A DNA stretch of 64,000 nucleotides from Tenebrio molitor (taxonomy: Eukaryota > Arthropoda > Insecta > Coleoptera > Tenebrionidae). Shown here piece by piece: positions 10,641 to 20,545 of the stretch. Under the pieces are notes generated by a model, which had not been told where the DNA came from, searched no databases, and was given only the letters and a program-made list of their open reading frames with translations. The translations under genes and the position numbers were made by a program. Location of the stretch: the NCBI RefSeq assembly GCF_963966145.1, contig NC_091049.1, forward strand, positions 12,214,001 through 12,278,000, written 5' to 3'. Positions within the stretch are counted from its first letter, which is position 1. Every line of letters starts with the position of its first letter.

Positions 10641-11575
10641 ACATGTTCAGTGTATGGGGTCGGGGGTCCATAATCGTTGAACAGATCTGCGTGGGACTCG
10701 ATCCAGGAGTTGCAGTCGTCTTTTTCTTCTTGTGTCGGCAGCTTCGTGTACCTTTAGGTGGAGCGACGTTATCGCGAGTGGTGTGGCGAAGTCATCGTCT
10801 TCTGAGAATAACTCGGCTGTGGACATTACCGCGTCGGCCCACATGTATTCGACTGCCCCGGGAGCTTGGTGAATCTTCCAGTACCCTCTCGGTGGCACCT
10901 TAGTGGGTCCTACGGGAATGGATGGCCCATAGTTTCCCTCGTCCATGGGTTCATCTTCTGGAAGTGGCTGTAGATGAGCGACTTGGACAGCGGTGCGTGG
11001 AGTTCATTACGTGTTCTTCCACTCCGTCTTTCGGGGTCAATGGGTATCCCACTTGAGGAGCATCGCAAAAATAGAATTGTTTCGCGGCAATGTTGAGGAC
11101 TAGGCCGGCGTCCTCTATGAAGTCAGCTCCTAACAGGGCCTTTGTGTTCTCCTCTGGGGACAGCATTACGAAGGTGGTTGGGTGGTCTGCGAGGGTGATG
11201 TCGACCGTCTCTGGGTGGCTTTCGTGTCCTATCACTTGCAGGTGGTGGTAGAGGCTTGCGCTGGCTATAGTCGATCCGGCGGCGGTGCCCAGGAAAGCGT
11301 TTCCGGTGGTGTTCGCTATTTGGATGATCACAGCGGGTCGCGCACGTGGTCGAAGGCGTCGGGTGCCAACAGCGCAGAACGCTACCGTGTTGGTGGTTGC
11401 CGTGGTGGTACCGTGGTGGGATGGCGTTGTTGTTGTTGCACGTGGGACAGTTTCGACGAAATACCCCGGGGGTGTTGCAGCCATAGCACCGGACCTCTTC
11501 TGTGTTTCGTGGTGACGGTAGTACGAGGCAGCGCCACCAAGAGCCTAGTGGCGGAGCGTAACGGTACTAATAGGC
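10641..11575 (-). pseudogene. gag-pol: Gypsy (CsRn1-like) gag end and aspartic protease
   Basis: The frame 10951-11484 starts with a zinc-knuckle-like CYGCNTPGVFRRNCPTC, readable just upstream in another frame (11440-11520). It continues with the protease fold, including ITLADHPTTFVML and LLGADFIEDAGLVL. At the position where D-T/S-G is expected the reading is GTAAGSTIA, so the catalytic aspartate is not seen in this frame. 10647-10946 is the protease-RT linker. GC-rich compared with neighbours. The upstream gag is missing, cut off near 11575 next to the YqaJ remnant. Confidence 0.7.
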
Positions 11576-11634
11576 GTATTTTTTTGCTACAAATATTAAT
11601 TGAATTTCTCATTCGTTGGAATGTAAACAACGAA

Positions 11635-12549
11635 CTAACAAATATCGCGATTGGTGACATGCAATTGACCTTGTAGTTGATAATAATACGGGTGAGGAGT
11701 TTTTATTTTTATATAGTTTTCGTCATTTATCGTTAAATAATCAATAATCTTATTTTTTATACCTTCGTCAATTGTTATTTCACGTGCTGAATATGGGCAT
11801 TTTATTTCCAGAATTGCATTCGAATTTATTAGTCCATCGGGAGATGCTGCTAACAATGGTTTATTTTTGTCAATGAACAAGCCATATTTTTTAACCCGGT
11901 AATGTGCTCGAATTTTTCTTTCGCTTTTTCTTCATTTTGCATTCCATGTAACAGTGGTTTTGGTACAGAATTTCGAGTGGATAATTTTTCTGAATATAAA
12001 ATTTCTTTTATCTAATCCCGTGGAATAAATGACACTTATCCCACTCATTTGAGCGGAATAAGGAACTTCATTACCGGACACATTTCATTACTCCCCTCAG
12101 TGGGATAAGTGAGCTTCATTACCCCACTCAGTGGGATAAGTAAGTCATTATTCCACTGAGTGGTGTAATGAGACTGGCGGAAATAAATAAGATTTACCTT
12201 TAATTCGGGGCGGTCTTAGATAAAATGTTGTACATAACACGTGGGCTAAAGCATATTACAGGAAACTCGTGTGATTACAGATGAACTTGGGCTAACGCCC
12301 TCGTCATCTGCAATCTTCACACTCGAATCCTGTAAATATTGCTTTTATCCCACTAATTGTGTAAATAACTATTACCGTATTTCCAGTGTAAGTATTTAAA
12401 CGCATTTTACAAATTTTCCCGAATTTACTAGCCGTAAGTCGAAAAGATCGTTCTCTATACCATTCAGGATTTGAATTTTGCCCTCGAGTTTTTTGTTCTA
12501 CGGCCGTTGCTATTGTTTTTTTAGATTCAATATTTTTTGACTTTTTCAC
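11635..12549 (-). pseudogene. YqaJ-type exonuclease/recombinase gene, interrupted
   Basis: Minus-strand pieces match the YqaJ viral-recombinase family (PD-(D/E)xK nucleases found in phages, DNA viruses and some eukaryotic mobile elements). 12390-12549 has EWYRERSFRLTASKFGKIC, the family's entry motif. 11880-12010 reads EEKAKEKFEHITG. 11635-11880 has the nuclease core ASPDGLI..AILEIKCPYS with catalytic D, E and K, and the YYYQLQGQLHVT helix. A hairpin-bearing insertion splits it at 12011-12373, and there is a stop near 11888. It could be cargo of a larger DNA element. No other gene of such an element is recognised next to it. Confidence 0.75.
12011..12373. mobile_element. Hairpin element inserted in the YqaJ gene (H5, H6)
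   Basis: Joining the YqaJ reading on both sides puts the insertion between 12010 and 12374. The flanks GGTAA and ATAAAAG suggest a short duplication (possibly TAA). At the right is TAAATAACTATTA (12362-12374). Next to it is hairpin H6 (12241-12353), with arms GTGGGCTAAAGC..TTACAGGA and a GGGCTAACGCCC tip. At the left are three units about 30 bp apart, starting near 12086, 12117 and 12146, each CATTA..CCACTCAGTGGGATAAG with a small palindrome. Confidence 0.65.
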
Positions 12550-12584
12550 TTTTCAATGTCAGATTTGATGTATAAAAGGAAAAC

Positions 12585-12731
12585 AGTCCAGTAGGTGTTG
12601 CTAAATGACACTTTCCGGCTCTGATACTGTTATAACTCACCTACCGGACTCAAATAGATGATGCAATGGAGCATCTACCGGACAGTATGAAATAAATAAT
12701 TTTTCATTATTAACCACTGGTTAATAATTTG
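12585..12731. repeat. Hairpin H7 and a 23-bp palindrome
   Basis: AGTCCAGTAGGTG (12585-12597) pairs with CACCTACCGGACT (12638-12650), and a third CATCTACCGGACAG follows at 12671. ATTATTAACCACTGGTTAATAAT near 12708-12730 is a separate perfect palindrome. No edge motif is found, so membership of the hairpin family is uncertain. Confidence 0.5.
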
Positions 12732-12907
12732 AGGGGTTAGAGTGTATAGTTACCATTTAACAAGGGAAATAACACACAGATTTAATGTTTCTATCAGCAC
12801 TTTACTTTGTGTATTTTAGAGGACGATGGATATTATAAATATCTGTAAGTAAAATATTATAAATAAAATGTTTACAAAACAACAAATTCTCGATTTATTT
12901 ATAGAAA

Positions 12908-14122
12908 TTATTTATAGTTTATGGTACAATTGTGACATGTCATGCTTATACCTGGTGCAGACATATTTGAAGAACTACTACTAACTGGGTTAGTTGTCGG
13001 TATATTAATTATAGTGTTGTTGTAAGTGCTTGTCTCTTCAATAGTTGTAGGAGGAGTTAACTGTGCAGATGTTGAAGGAATAGGAACACTGACGGTGTTG
13101 CTAGGTCTCGAAGCAGAAATATTACTTGTACTTGTTGAGGAAATTCGATTGGATGTTGATGACCCTTGTACCATCTGTGCTATTTTTTTTTTTAATTGAT
13201 AATGAGTTTTTTACATATCCTTCAGCCACATTAGAAGACTTACATCCTCCATGCTGTTTGAGCTGAAGAGTATTACCACCCCTGGAAGCTAATATAGTGG
13301 CTGAAGTTCTTCGGAAACAGTGGCCGGTATAAGACCTAGGGTTTGGTAAATTTAAATATATGGCAATTTTTTTAGGCATCTCTCCAATTGTGTTGTGACC
13401 AATATTTTGTCTGGTGGCTTTTCCATTACGTTTAGAAATAAATAGTCTTGGCATGTCTGGAGTTGGTCTCATTTTTAAATATTTTTTAACAATTTCTATC
13501 CAGAGCACCTCCATCATGACAAACTTTCTGGACGATCCATTTTTACTAGTAGGAATGTTAATAACAATCATATCATCTTTTATGTTCACATCGGCAACAA
13601 GCATATTACAAAGCTCGTCACTTCTGCATGCACCATCAACAGCAATTACCAAAGCTGTCTACAATAATCAAAATTAAAGGTGAGATAAGAGAAGTACCAA
13701 CCTACCTTAATTGCAATATAACAGGCATCAGGCGCCTTGGTAAGAAATTTTGTAATTTCTTCCTGAGTAAAAACGGACGCTTTTTGTGCTGTATAATTTG
13801 TATTTTGGCGTTTTAAGAAAGCCACTAATTTAAAAAATTTTGAGATGTCAATATTTTCTTTCAAAGAAAAAGTTCATTTTAACATTGAATAATGTGACCA
13901 TAAAGTGGAGGCTTTCTTTTCATTAGCGTAATGTTGAAAGTATGCCAGAAGCACATTTTCAGAAACTGTAATTACATTTTTGGAACTACACCAATTTTTG
14001 AACGCGGCGTACGCTTTCAAGTAGAGACGTTTGGATTTTTCAGGTAGCAGTTTGTCCATAACTTCTTCGGCTCTCGCGCGCATTTCGGGAGGTGTACAGT
14101 TTAAATTTTGTTTACCTATCAT
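12908..14122 (-). pseudogene. Crypton-type tyrosine recombinase, nearly intact
   Basis: Two exons, 14122-13706 and 13658-12908, flank a 47-nt intron (GTAGGT..TTGTAG) at 13659-13705. Reading through it restores a continuous frame. The N-terminal part is the helical SAM-like domain (KLLPEKSKRLYLKAYAAFKNW). Exon 2 holds the catalytic domain: GACRSDELCNM with the first Arg, FRRTSATILASRG with the H-x-x-R box (GHCFRRT), and the QHGG..AEGYV segment that usually carries the tyrosine. A Ser/Thr-rich tail ends MTCHNCTINYK. Two lesions are visible: an in-frame TGA at 13874-13876 and a one-base shift in an 11-T run at 13183-13193. Tyrosine recombinases of this kind move Crypton elements, which have no terminal inverted repeats. 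Confidence 0.85.
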
Positions 14123-14589
14123 TTTTACAAAAAAATTACAGAAACGTCAAAAAGATGGAAAACTAGAACTCCAAACAACCGTCACCTAGCAACGAAAGAT
14201 TGTCGTTTATTTCATAGGTAACAGTCGATTTTCATAGCAACCGTTAAGAAATGACAATTCGGATCGTCGCATCCGACAAAATAATTTTATTAATAATTAT
14301 TCTCAGAAAGGGTTTTAACCGATCTAGTAGTGAAAAAAATAGTATATAAACCACGGTGGAGAAGTCCCTTATAGCCTTTGCGCCTTACAACCCTCGGCGC
14401 GCCTCGGGATCTAATCTTGGGGCTCTGGCTATAATCATGAACTTCTCCAGCTTGGTATATAATATAAGTTTTAATATTCATGTCTGCCTTTGGAGTTTTA
14501 TTACTCTCAGTTTATTGCAAAAATTACGCAAAACATTCAATTATTTGTATGAAAAAATTGGAACCGTGCGGTTTTGAATCTTTAATTTT
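14123..14589. other. no gene seen
   Basis: Sequence between the Crypton start and gag remnants. A GC-rich patch (14357-14430) contains no recognisable motif. Short open frames here have no resemblance to known families. Confidence 0.35.
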
Positions 14590-15955
14590 TTTATAAACAG
14601 TACTGTCATATTTCAAATTATGCATTTCTATTGATTTTTTAAAACCTTCTAATATAATATTTGATTCCATAAATGCGCATGTACCGTTCCAATTTTTCCA
14701 GCATTTGTGAACAGAAACTGTTTTTGTAAATTAATTAATTCGCGTTTTTGACTACCTAATGGCCAACTCCTAAGTTCCGTTATTGTACCGATTATAATTA
14801 GAGCTTGGTCGGTGAGCTTGCTAATGATGGCCCTTATTAAATATGATTGAAGGTCTTTTTTTTTATTTAAAATTTTATAGGGCTTCAACAGCTGGGGTTA
14901 TTAGCCCTATGTTATTCAACATTATTGGTTTTATAGTAAGTGGTATATTTCACACAGTCTCGTATGTATTGGATGACGTGCTCGGGTTCCGTGTTCAGGA
15001 TGGTTGTCATATTGTTTGCTAGTTGGTTTTTCTCTTTGTGGTGTTGTAGGTTTGGGCAGTCTAGTAATATGTGTTTGACTGTGGTGGGTGTGTTGCATCT
15101 TCTGCATGTTGGTGTGTAGCTTCTTTCGAGAAGGTGCTTATGGGTTAGTGCCGTGTGGCCGATCCTTAGTCTCCTGAGGATGACCGATTCACTCCGTGTC
15201 AGTTCTTTGTGGCTTTTGGGTTGAAGGTCAGGGGCGATGTGGCGTAATTTGGTGGAAGTATTTTTCCACTGAGTCTCCCAGTCGGTGTGTATTGATCTTT
15301 TTATCGTGCTGATGACATCGGTGAGAAGGAGTGACTCTTGGGTTTCTTGACCGGCCTGAATTGCGTCCCTTGCAGGTTACAATGAGATGGGATCCACACG
15401 AAGAGAATTGACTTGTCTTGTTTTTCCGTTTCGTAGAGGGTTTTTTGGATGAGGTGTAGGAGATGGTTTTTTGGTGATGTGCGTCGGATTGCTTGAATGG
15501 CACTGAGGGAGTCGGTGCAGATGATGACGTTCTTTTGGTCTGATGTTTGATTATAGCATAGGGCCTGGTGGATAGCGTAAAGTTCGGCGGTGTGGATGCT
15601 GCTTTCGATGGATAGCTTGAACTTTCTCTCAGTTGCGTTTTGTGGGGAGTAGAAGGCACATCCTACTCCTCTGTGTTTTCGATGCATCCGTGTATATGAC
15701 TATGTCATGTGTATGAGCCTCTAGTATCGTGTCTAGTTGTATTTGTATCTGAGCTGGGTTGGTTGGTTTCTTTGTGTGTGTCAGTATTGTTAGGTTTGAA
15801 GGTCTTGATTATTTCCGAAGTTTGTGAATAAATTGTCACAGGCGTTTATAAAAATTTCGAGGGTGTTTGGATCTCCGTTATAGTTTGGAATTGTATCAAC
15901 ATACAGTTTTAGAAGCTGATAGTTCGTATTATTATTAGTCGTCATTGTTTTTGTT
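14590..15955 (-). pseudogene. gag: Errantivirus gag N-terminal region, unit 0, split by a LINE
   Basis: The reading starts near 15945 (YQLLKLYVDTIPNYNGD..) and stops at a LINE insertion. It resumes at 14857 with DLQSYLIRAIISKLTDQAL. The same segments occur in gypsy1 gag at 23.4-23.75 kb (DLNAYLLRVVISKLTGRAL). The two halves join in frame when the LINE and one target copy are removed. Beyond about 14590 no gag is readable. The upstream leader is shared almost word for word with 35331-35692. Confidence 0.75.
14858..15795 (-). mobile_element. 5'-truncated LINE (jockey/I type) with 11-bp target duplication
   Basis: TTGAAGGTCTT stands at both ends (14847-14857 and 15796-15806), and the 938 bp between ends in an A-rich tail on the minus strand, as expected of target-primed insertion. 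It encodes RNase H (GVGCAFYSP.., AELYAIHQAL, ICTDSLSAIQAI, FVWIPSHC; 15301-15690). The C-terminal tail follows at 14900-15230, with a C-x2-C..H..C finger around CRRCNTPTTVKHILLDC. The reverse transcriptase and endonuclease are missing because of 5' truncation. A frame change lies near 15300. Confidence 0.9.
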
Positions 15956-16330
15956 ACAATTAAATCAGATCACCTATGTAAATTATGATTATTATAAACA
16001 TTTTTTTTTGCAAAAATTATTTCTTAGTCTTTCACTAATATATTTGTTGATTATTTTTACATCAAAATTGATTATTCAAAAATTTTTGTTTGATTTGTTT
16101 TCTTAATCTATTCTCAGCTCCTATACAGGGAATTAAAATTTGAGGGAAAGGATCGACGGGATACTCAGTTCACTAATCTTGTGTTCTGGTATTGCTGTCG
16201 TCCGGTGAATTGTCTTCGAGTTCAGCTGTCTGGGATGACGAGTGCTTCCTTTGACACGATGCAGGAACTCTTGGGATGTTGTTGATTCTCCTGGACAGTG
16301 TTTAAGGAATAGAAATTCCAAACCGCGATT
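15956..16330 (-). other. Errantivirus leader (5' untranslated region), unit 0
   Basis: Non-coding leader between gag and the BEL segment, nearly identical by eye to 35331-35692 and similar at its 5' part to the gypsy1 leader (GGAATTTC..ATTCC around 24105). No 5' LTR precedes it. Instead it abuts BEL reverse transcriptase at about 16330. Confidence 0.65.
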
Positions 16331-16803
16331 CTACTTTGATTGTCGCGCCAAATGATTCTTTGGTATTTGCGATTTTCAGAATCTGCATATACATTTTACT
16401 GATATCGGCTGTGATCAGAAATTCATGGAACCGGAATCTCATAATAATCGACGTCAAATCGTCCTTGGAGTCTTGGACCTACTGCTAAAACATCATTTAA
16501 ACTCGCTCCGTTCGATGATTTTAGTGACGACTCGCAATTTCGTGGTAGTACTCGACTCCTTGATCACACCATAATGTGGTAAATACATTGAACCGAGCTC
16601 CGCTTGTAATTCGGTCACTGGGACCATGTGATTTAGGTCTTCATACTCTTTCATGAATTCCTTGTACTTTGCTGCGAGTACCGAACTGCCATGAATTTTT
16701 GTTTCAAGTGTGAAGCCTTAAATGGTAAATTGCCAATAAACCGACCGTCGGCGTCGGGTTTATGGTTGGTTGTAAAATGTTCCTCGGTGAAGCGATCCTC
16801 TGC
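16331..16803 (-). pseudogene. pol: BEL/Pao reverse transcriptase fragment, copy 1
   Basis: Minus strand, in pieces. From 16793 downward it has the YFTLERKIHGN-like region and the HGVIKESSTTTKLRVV finger block. After a small gap come SLNDVLAVGP-like sequence, FHEFLITADISKMYMQI and the KYQRIIWRDN segment. The catalytic Y-x-D-D and everything after it are absent because the leader of another element begins. It is the duplicate of 35693-37587. Its upstream part was cut by gypsy1 insertion at 16804. Confidence 0.75.
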
Positions 16804-16804
16804 C

Positions 16805-17231
16805 AATTATATTTTCTTGTCCAACAAACAAGTTTTTAAAAAAGAACTTTATTTACAGACACAACGGCACAACTATCAATCTTGCTCTTACAGACATATA
16901 TACAGGTTATTCGTGTTTTGAAACTAATTGAAAACAGTGTTAATGTGACAGGGTTAAATATCTATAATTTGATAAGAATATGAATAATGACTAATGGGAT
17001 CACAAGTCTAACTATGATATTTGGAAATAGTGGATAACATTGTATTCTTACTATAATTCGGTTAAAGAACTCTAACTGTAATGAGTAAGTGACATTATAA
17101 TTGCTTAAATAGCGGGGTCAGATATCTAACTGAAATTATATTTTTACTATTTATGAAATAATGCGGTTAAAGAACTTATTCTGGAATAAACAAGTACGTT
17201 ATATAAAATTGGTGAGGTCAGATATCTAACT
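16805..17231 (-). repeat. gypsy1 3' LTR (427 bp)
   Basis: On the minus strand it begins AGTTAGATATCTGACCTC and ends CAAGAAAATATAATT, the AGTTA..AATT style of errantivirus LTRs. A near-identical LTR lies at 24175-25721 once two MITEs are removed. TCAGATATCTAACT and GCGGTTAAAGAACT-like motifs occur twice within the LTR, showing an internal duplication. Confidence 0.85.
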
Positions 17232-17243
17232 CCTCCCCCCTTA
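17232..17243 (-). other. gypsy1 polypurine tract
   Basis: Minus strand AAGGGGGGAGG lies directly before the AGTTAG start of the 3' LTR. This is the expected primer for plus-strand DNA synthesis. Confidence 0.8.
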
Positions 17244-19195
17244 AGTTCGAAAATAAAATGGGTTTATTTTCGATTTTTTCTTCTGGACTTGGGTTCTCCG
17301 GGGTTGAATTTGTGGTTTTCTTGTAGCAGTGGTTTTTCAGTTTCCAGAGTAGTAAACAGCACACGGCAAGGGTCAGGACAACGAGTATGCTGATGTAGAC
17401 GGGGTGGCTTTGGTGATACTCTACAATTCGAGGGGTGTGGATTGATGAAGCTTCCTTTTTCAGTTGGGAAATGTCGTCTAAATCGATGTGACGTAGATTC
17501 AGGTGTTCGATAGTAGGGTGGTTTTCAACTTCTTCTGTTCTAACTTCCGGGAGTATGAAGGGTTCACCTAGTATCGAGTTTTCCTCATTGATGTAGGTGG
17601 ATTCCTTGTTTTTGATTTTATAGTGGTGAGGGATTTTGATAACACTGGGTTTTACTATGATGAAGTAGCCGTTACTTTCACAAGATTTTTCAAGTTTGGA
17701 TATAGTTGTTCCTGGGATGACTAAAACACAGTTATAACTCAGTCTTTTAGTTATCTATGAGGTGTGTGGATTGGTGTTAGGGAGCATTTCTTCTTCTTTA
17801 CGTTCAGGATTAGTGATATGACGCAATCTTCTCCGTTGGGGATTAGTTTGTCTGGACAGATGTAGAGGTCTTCTATGGCACCACATGGCTTGTCTTTATA
17901 TTGATGATTTAGCGAGCTGAGCATTAGGAATGGTTGTTCGGGTATTATGGTTAGGTTGTTGTGAGGAATTGGGTATAGGTGGTAATAGTCGAAGTTGTCG
18001 GAATTGAAGATAGGCATGATTATTGCGAAAATAATTTTATCTTTAATAAAGGAAGCTCTTAGATCAATCAATTGGTAGTATGAAAGGATGTTTTGGAAAA
18101 GTGGTATTTTATCGAGTTTATAGAGGCTGGTTAATGTATATAAAATATGTTTTTTAAAATTTCATTAAAAAAAGTTGACTATTTTTCATTGATTTTAGTG
18201 TTAGAAGTATCACTTTTTTTCACTTAGTTAAAAAAAGTTATGATGTCAGCAACTTTTTTTAACTGCTTTAATCCATGAATGAACGATATACCTACGTATT
18301 CTACAGAAGAAGAAATCAAAATGAAAATTGAAATAACGATAAAAACAATTAGTAACATTAAACCCACCTTTCTTTAGTCCACTAGTAATTTCAGGATCTT
18401 CATCTGAATCACTCATTTTGACTTTTATTGAGACTGACATAAAACTGACAAATTAATTTTAAAACAATAAACATGTAAAGTTTCCTTAGTTACCACAACC
18501 GGCCACCGTACTTAGGCTTTGATTTATGAAATAAAAAAAAAAAATTATAGACAACTCGTGTTAGCGTGCTTTTTTTTCATGCGTGTGGATTATTTAACTC
18601 GTCTACGACTCGTTTAATAAACTTCCACACTTATGAAAAAAAGTTGCACTTCTAACACTCGTTGTCTAAATAACTATTATGTCACAGACGGAAATGATGG
18701 AATTGTGTACAGTATATAATTTTGCAAATGTAACAGCATTTTCTAAGTTGTCCAATATTGTTATTAAATTTTGTGAGTTTAAAATGATCTGATCTAGGAT
18801 ATTCTGTGCTCTGAGGAAACTTGAAATATCATCAAAAGATTTAATGAGATTATGTTCGAAGTAATTCAATCTGGATTCTATTAATTTTTGATTATCGTTG
18901 AGTGTGGTAATTGTATGATCGATTAAGTGTTGAGTCAAAGAAATTTGCATTTGCATTTGTTCATTTATAGATTTTTGATTACATGAAAGGGTATCAATTG
19001 CTTTTTCGAAATTGGCAGCGTCTTCTGAATCTAAAGTACCAAAAAGAAAATTTTGACGTTTTTCCTACGAAGTCTATTAGTCCTTTTTTAGTTCTAATAT
19101 GTGGAGCAAGATTTTTTAATTTATTGTCCGTTTGTTTAATTAGAAAATGAGCGTGTGCCAGTAAGTTGTTTAATATATTATTTCATCCTGTGTCA
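17244..19195 (-). pseudogene. env: gypsy1 envelope gene, broken
   Basis: Errantivirus envelope (baculovirus F-like fusion glycoprotein family). The N-terminal part (18666-19190) shows RTKKG, a furin-like site one residue from the usual form, followed by a glycine-rich fusion-peptide-like stretch and then heptad-rich helices. The C-terminal half (17751-18071) has the IIMPIF..YPIP segment and several cysteines. 17244-17500 encodes a hydrophobic segment consistent with a membrane anchor and a basic tail. A frame change near 19055, stops, and a 0.54-kb hairpin element inserted at 18137-18679 inactivate it. Confidence 0.8.
18137..18679. mobile_element. Hairpin element H8 inserted in env
   Basis: Env homology stops at 18680 and resumes near 18136. 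The insert carries hairpin H8 (18549-18667). Its arms are AGACAACTCGTGTTAG and the complement CTAACACTCGTTGTCT, with an inner TTTTTTTCAT/ATGAAAAAAA stem and a TAACTCG/GACTCGTT tip. The edge motif TAAATAACTATT (18667-18678) is at its right border. ACATA next to both ends could be a target duplication. On the minus strand a short frame (MSDSDEDPEITSGLKK, 18369-18416) ends at a GTGGGT donor-like site, with a TTCTTCTGTAG acceptor-like site downstream at about 18300. The body AGTGAAAAAAAGTGA matches element H12. Confidence 0.7.
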
Positions 19196-19520
19196 AATTT
19201 CAATACTTTACGCCATCAGTTTGAATCCGGGAAAACGTAAAAAACGGCCGGACGCCGGTTAAGTGTTGCTATTGGAAACACAAAAGTAACAATCGCAATA
19301 ACAATTATTCAGGTTTAAGAAATGTTTTATTCAAAACTATATATAAATACAAATTAACAATTTAACTATTTCGTCCACAAAGAAGATGCCCTTACTTTCT
19401 CAGACTAAAAACGTTAGTTCACAAATAAAATAATACAACCATTTAAACCAAATCTAAAAAATAGGCCAGCCAGCATAACCTCTTCCGTAATTTTCTTCAC
19501 ATTATTTTCTGATTTCCATT
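19196..19520. other. Unassigned insertion between integrase and env of gypsy1
   Basis: Integrase reading stops near 19521 and env begins near 19195. The intervening AT-rich DNA has GGCCGGACGCCGG (19238-19250) and an AATAAAATAATAC stretch near 19425, but no coding similarity. It may be another non-autonomous insertion that replaced the integrase C-terminal domain. Confidence 0.45.
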
Positions 19521-20239
19521 TACAAAAATGGTTTTTCTAATTTGAGACATCTGATTTCTTCGGCGAGTGTCGAATGGAATCTTTCTACGGGAGAATTCCT
19601 GTTTGAGTTCTTTGGGGTTGTTTAATGAAGTTCTATTTTGTGAAGTTTACAAAAGTCGCTTAGAACATTATTTTTAAATTCTCCACCGCAATCTGTGGTA
19701 ATTTTTTGGGGTAGACCATGGTGTGAAATGAAGGTTAATAGACTATTTAATATGTTAATTGGATTCAGCGAAGTGATGCAATATGCTTGTCCGTATCTCG
19801 AAAATGAGTCGAGGATGGTCAAAAATGAATGATTGAGGATTTTAAATGTGTCCATGTGTATGTGTTCGAATGGCTTGCTAGATGTTGGTGTTAAATTGAA
19901 TTTTATTACAGGTGGGTTTCTTTCATATTTAGCGGTTTGGCATATTTCACAATTATTAACGTACGCTGTTATATCTTTTATCATGTTTGGCCAATAGTAG
20001 TTTCTCTGAAGAGAATTGGTCATTTCGTTAATACCTTTGTGACATGTCTTGCTTTCATGATGATATTTTAATTTTTCTCTTTGATGTTCCAGGTTTACGA
20101 GGTCTTGTAAGATGATGTTACTCTTGATGAATTTAAAGGCTGCATTTTTGAATGCGGGCGTAATCATTCGGTGACGCCGTGGTGCATACAAGATTTTATT
20201 TTTCACCATACGTGTTCTTAAAAAAAAAAAAATTGGCAT
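19521..20239 (-). pseudogene. pol: gypsy1 integrase
   Basis: The zinc-binding region has HHESKTCHKG and CEICQTAK. The RNase H-like core shows HIHMDTFKI (first Asp) and TTDCGGEFKN (second Asp). NSPVERFHST (catalytic Glu) follows near 19555-19585 but in a shifted frame. Integrase inserts the element DNA into the chromosome. The C-terminal DNA-binding domain is missing and the N-terminus is separated from RNase H by a small insertion. Confidence 0.85.
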
Positions 20240-20520
20240 CTTTGCAATTATGAATTGATGAGGGCGTTATGAATTCATTACACCCGCTTATTCTTATTAC
20301 GCCCGTTTATTCTTATTACGCCCTGTTATTATTTCCCGGTTGTTATGGACAGGTTTACGTATTTCGTATCCTAGGAGTTATCATGCAATTATACTAAAGT
20401 GAAAAATAAAAGTAATTTACAGGTTTATCTGTTATTGGAATTTCAAGAACGGGGTTTTCAATGGATGTGTGTATTGTTTCGTTATCATCATAATCGGGTG
20501 GTTTAATTTGGATGTCGGAT
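20240..20520. repeat. Small insertion with palindrome and tandem repeat in gypsy1 pol
   Basis: GGGCGTTATGAATTCATTACACCC (about 20268-20291) is a near-perfect palindrome centred on GAATTC. It is followed by two tandem copies of TTATTCTTATTACGCCC. The rest is AT-rich with no coding similarity. Pol reading flanks it on both sides. Ends are approximate. Confidence 0.5.
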
Positions 20521-20545
20521 ATAATATTAATTTTTTGTTTGCTTT

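Noticed and set aside
12011..12180. CRISPR-like array
   Set aside because: Only three imperfect units about 30 bp apart with no unique spacers, in a eukaryotic transposon context.
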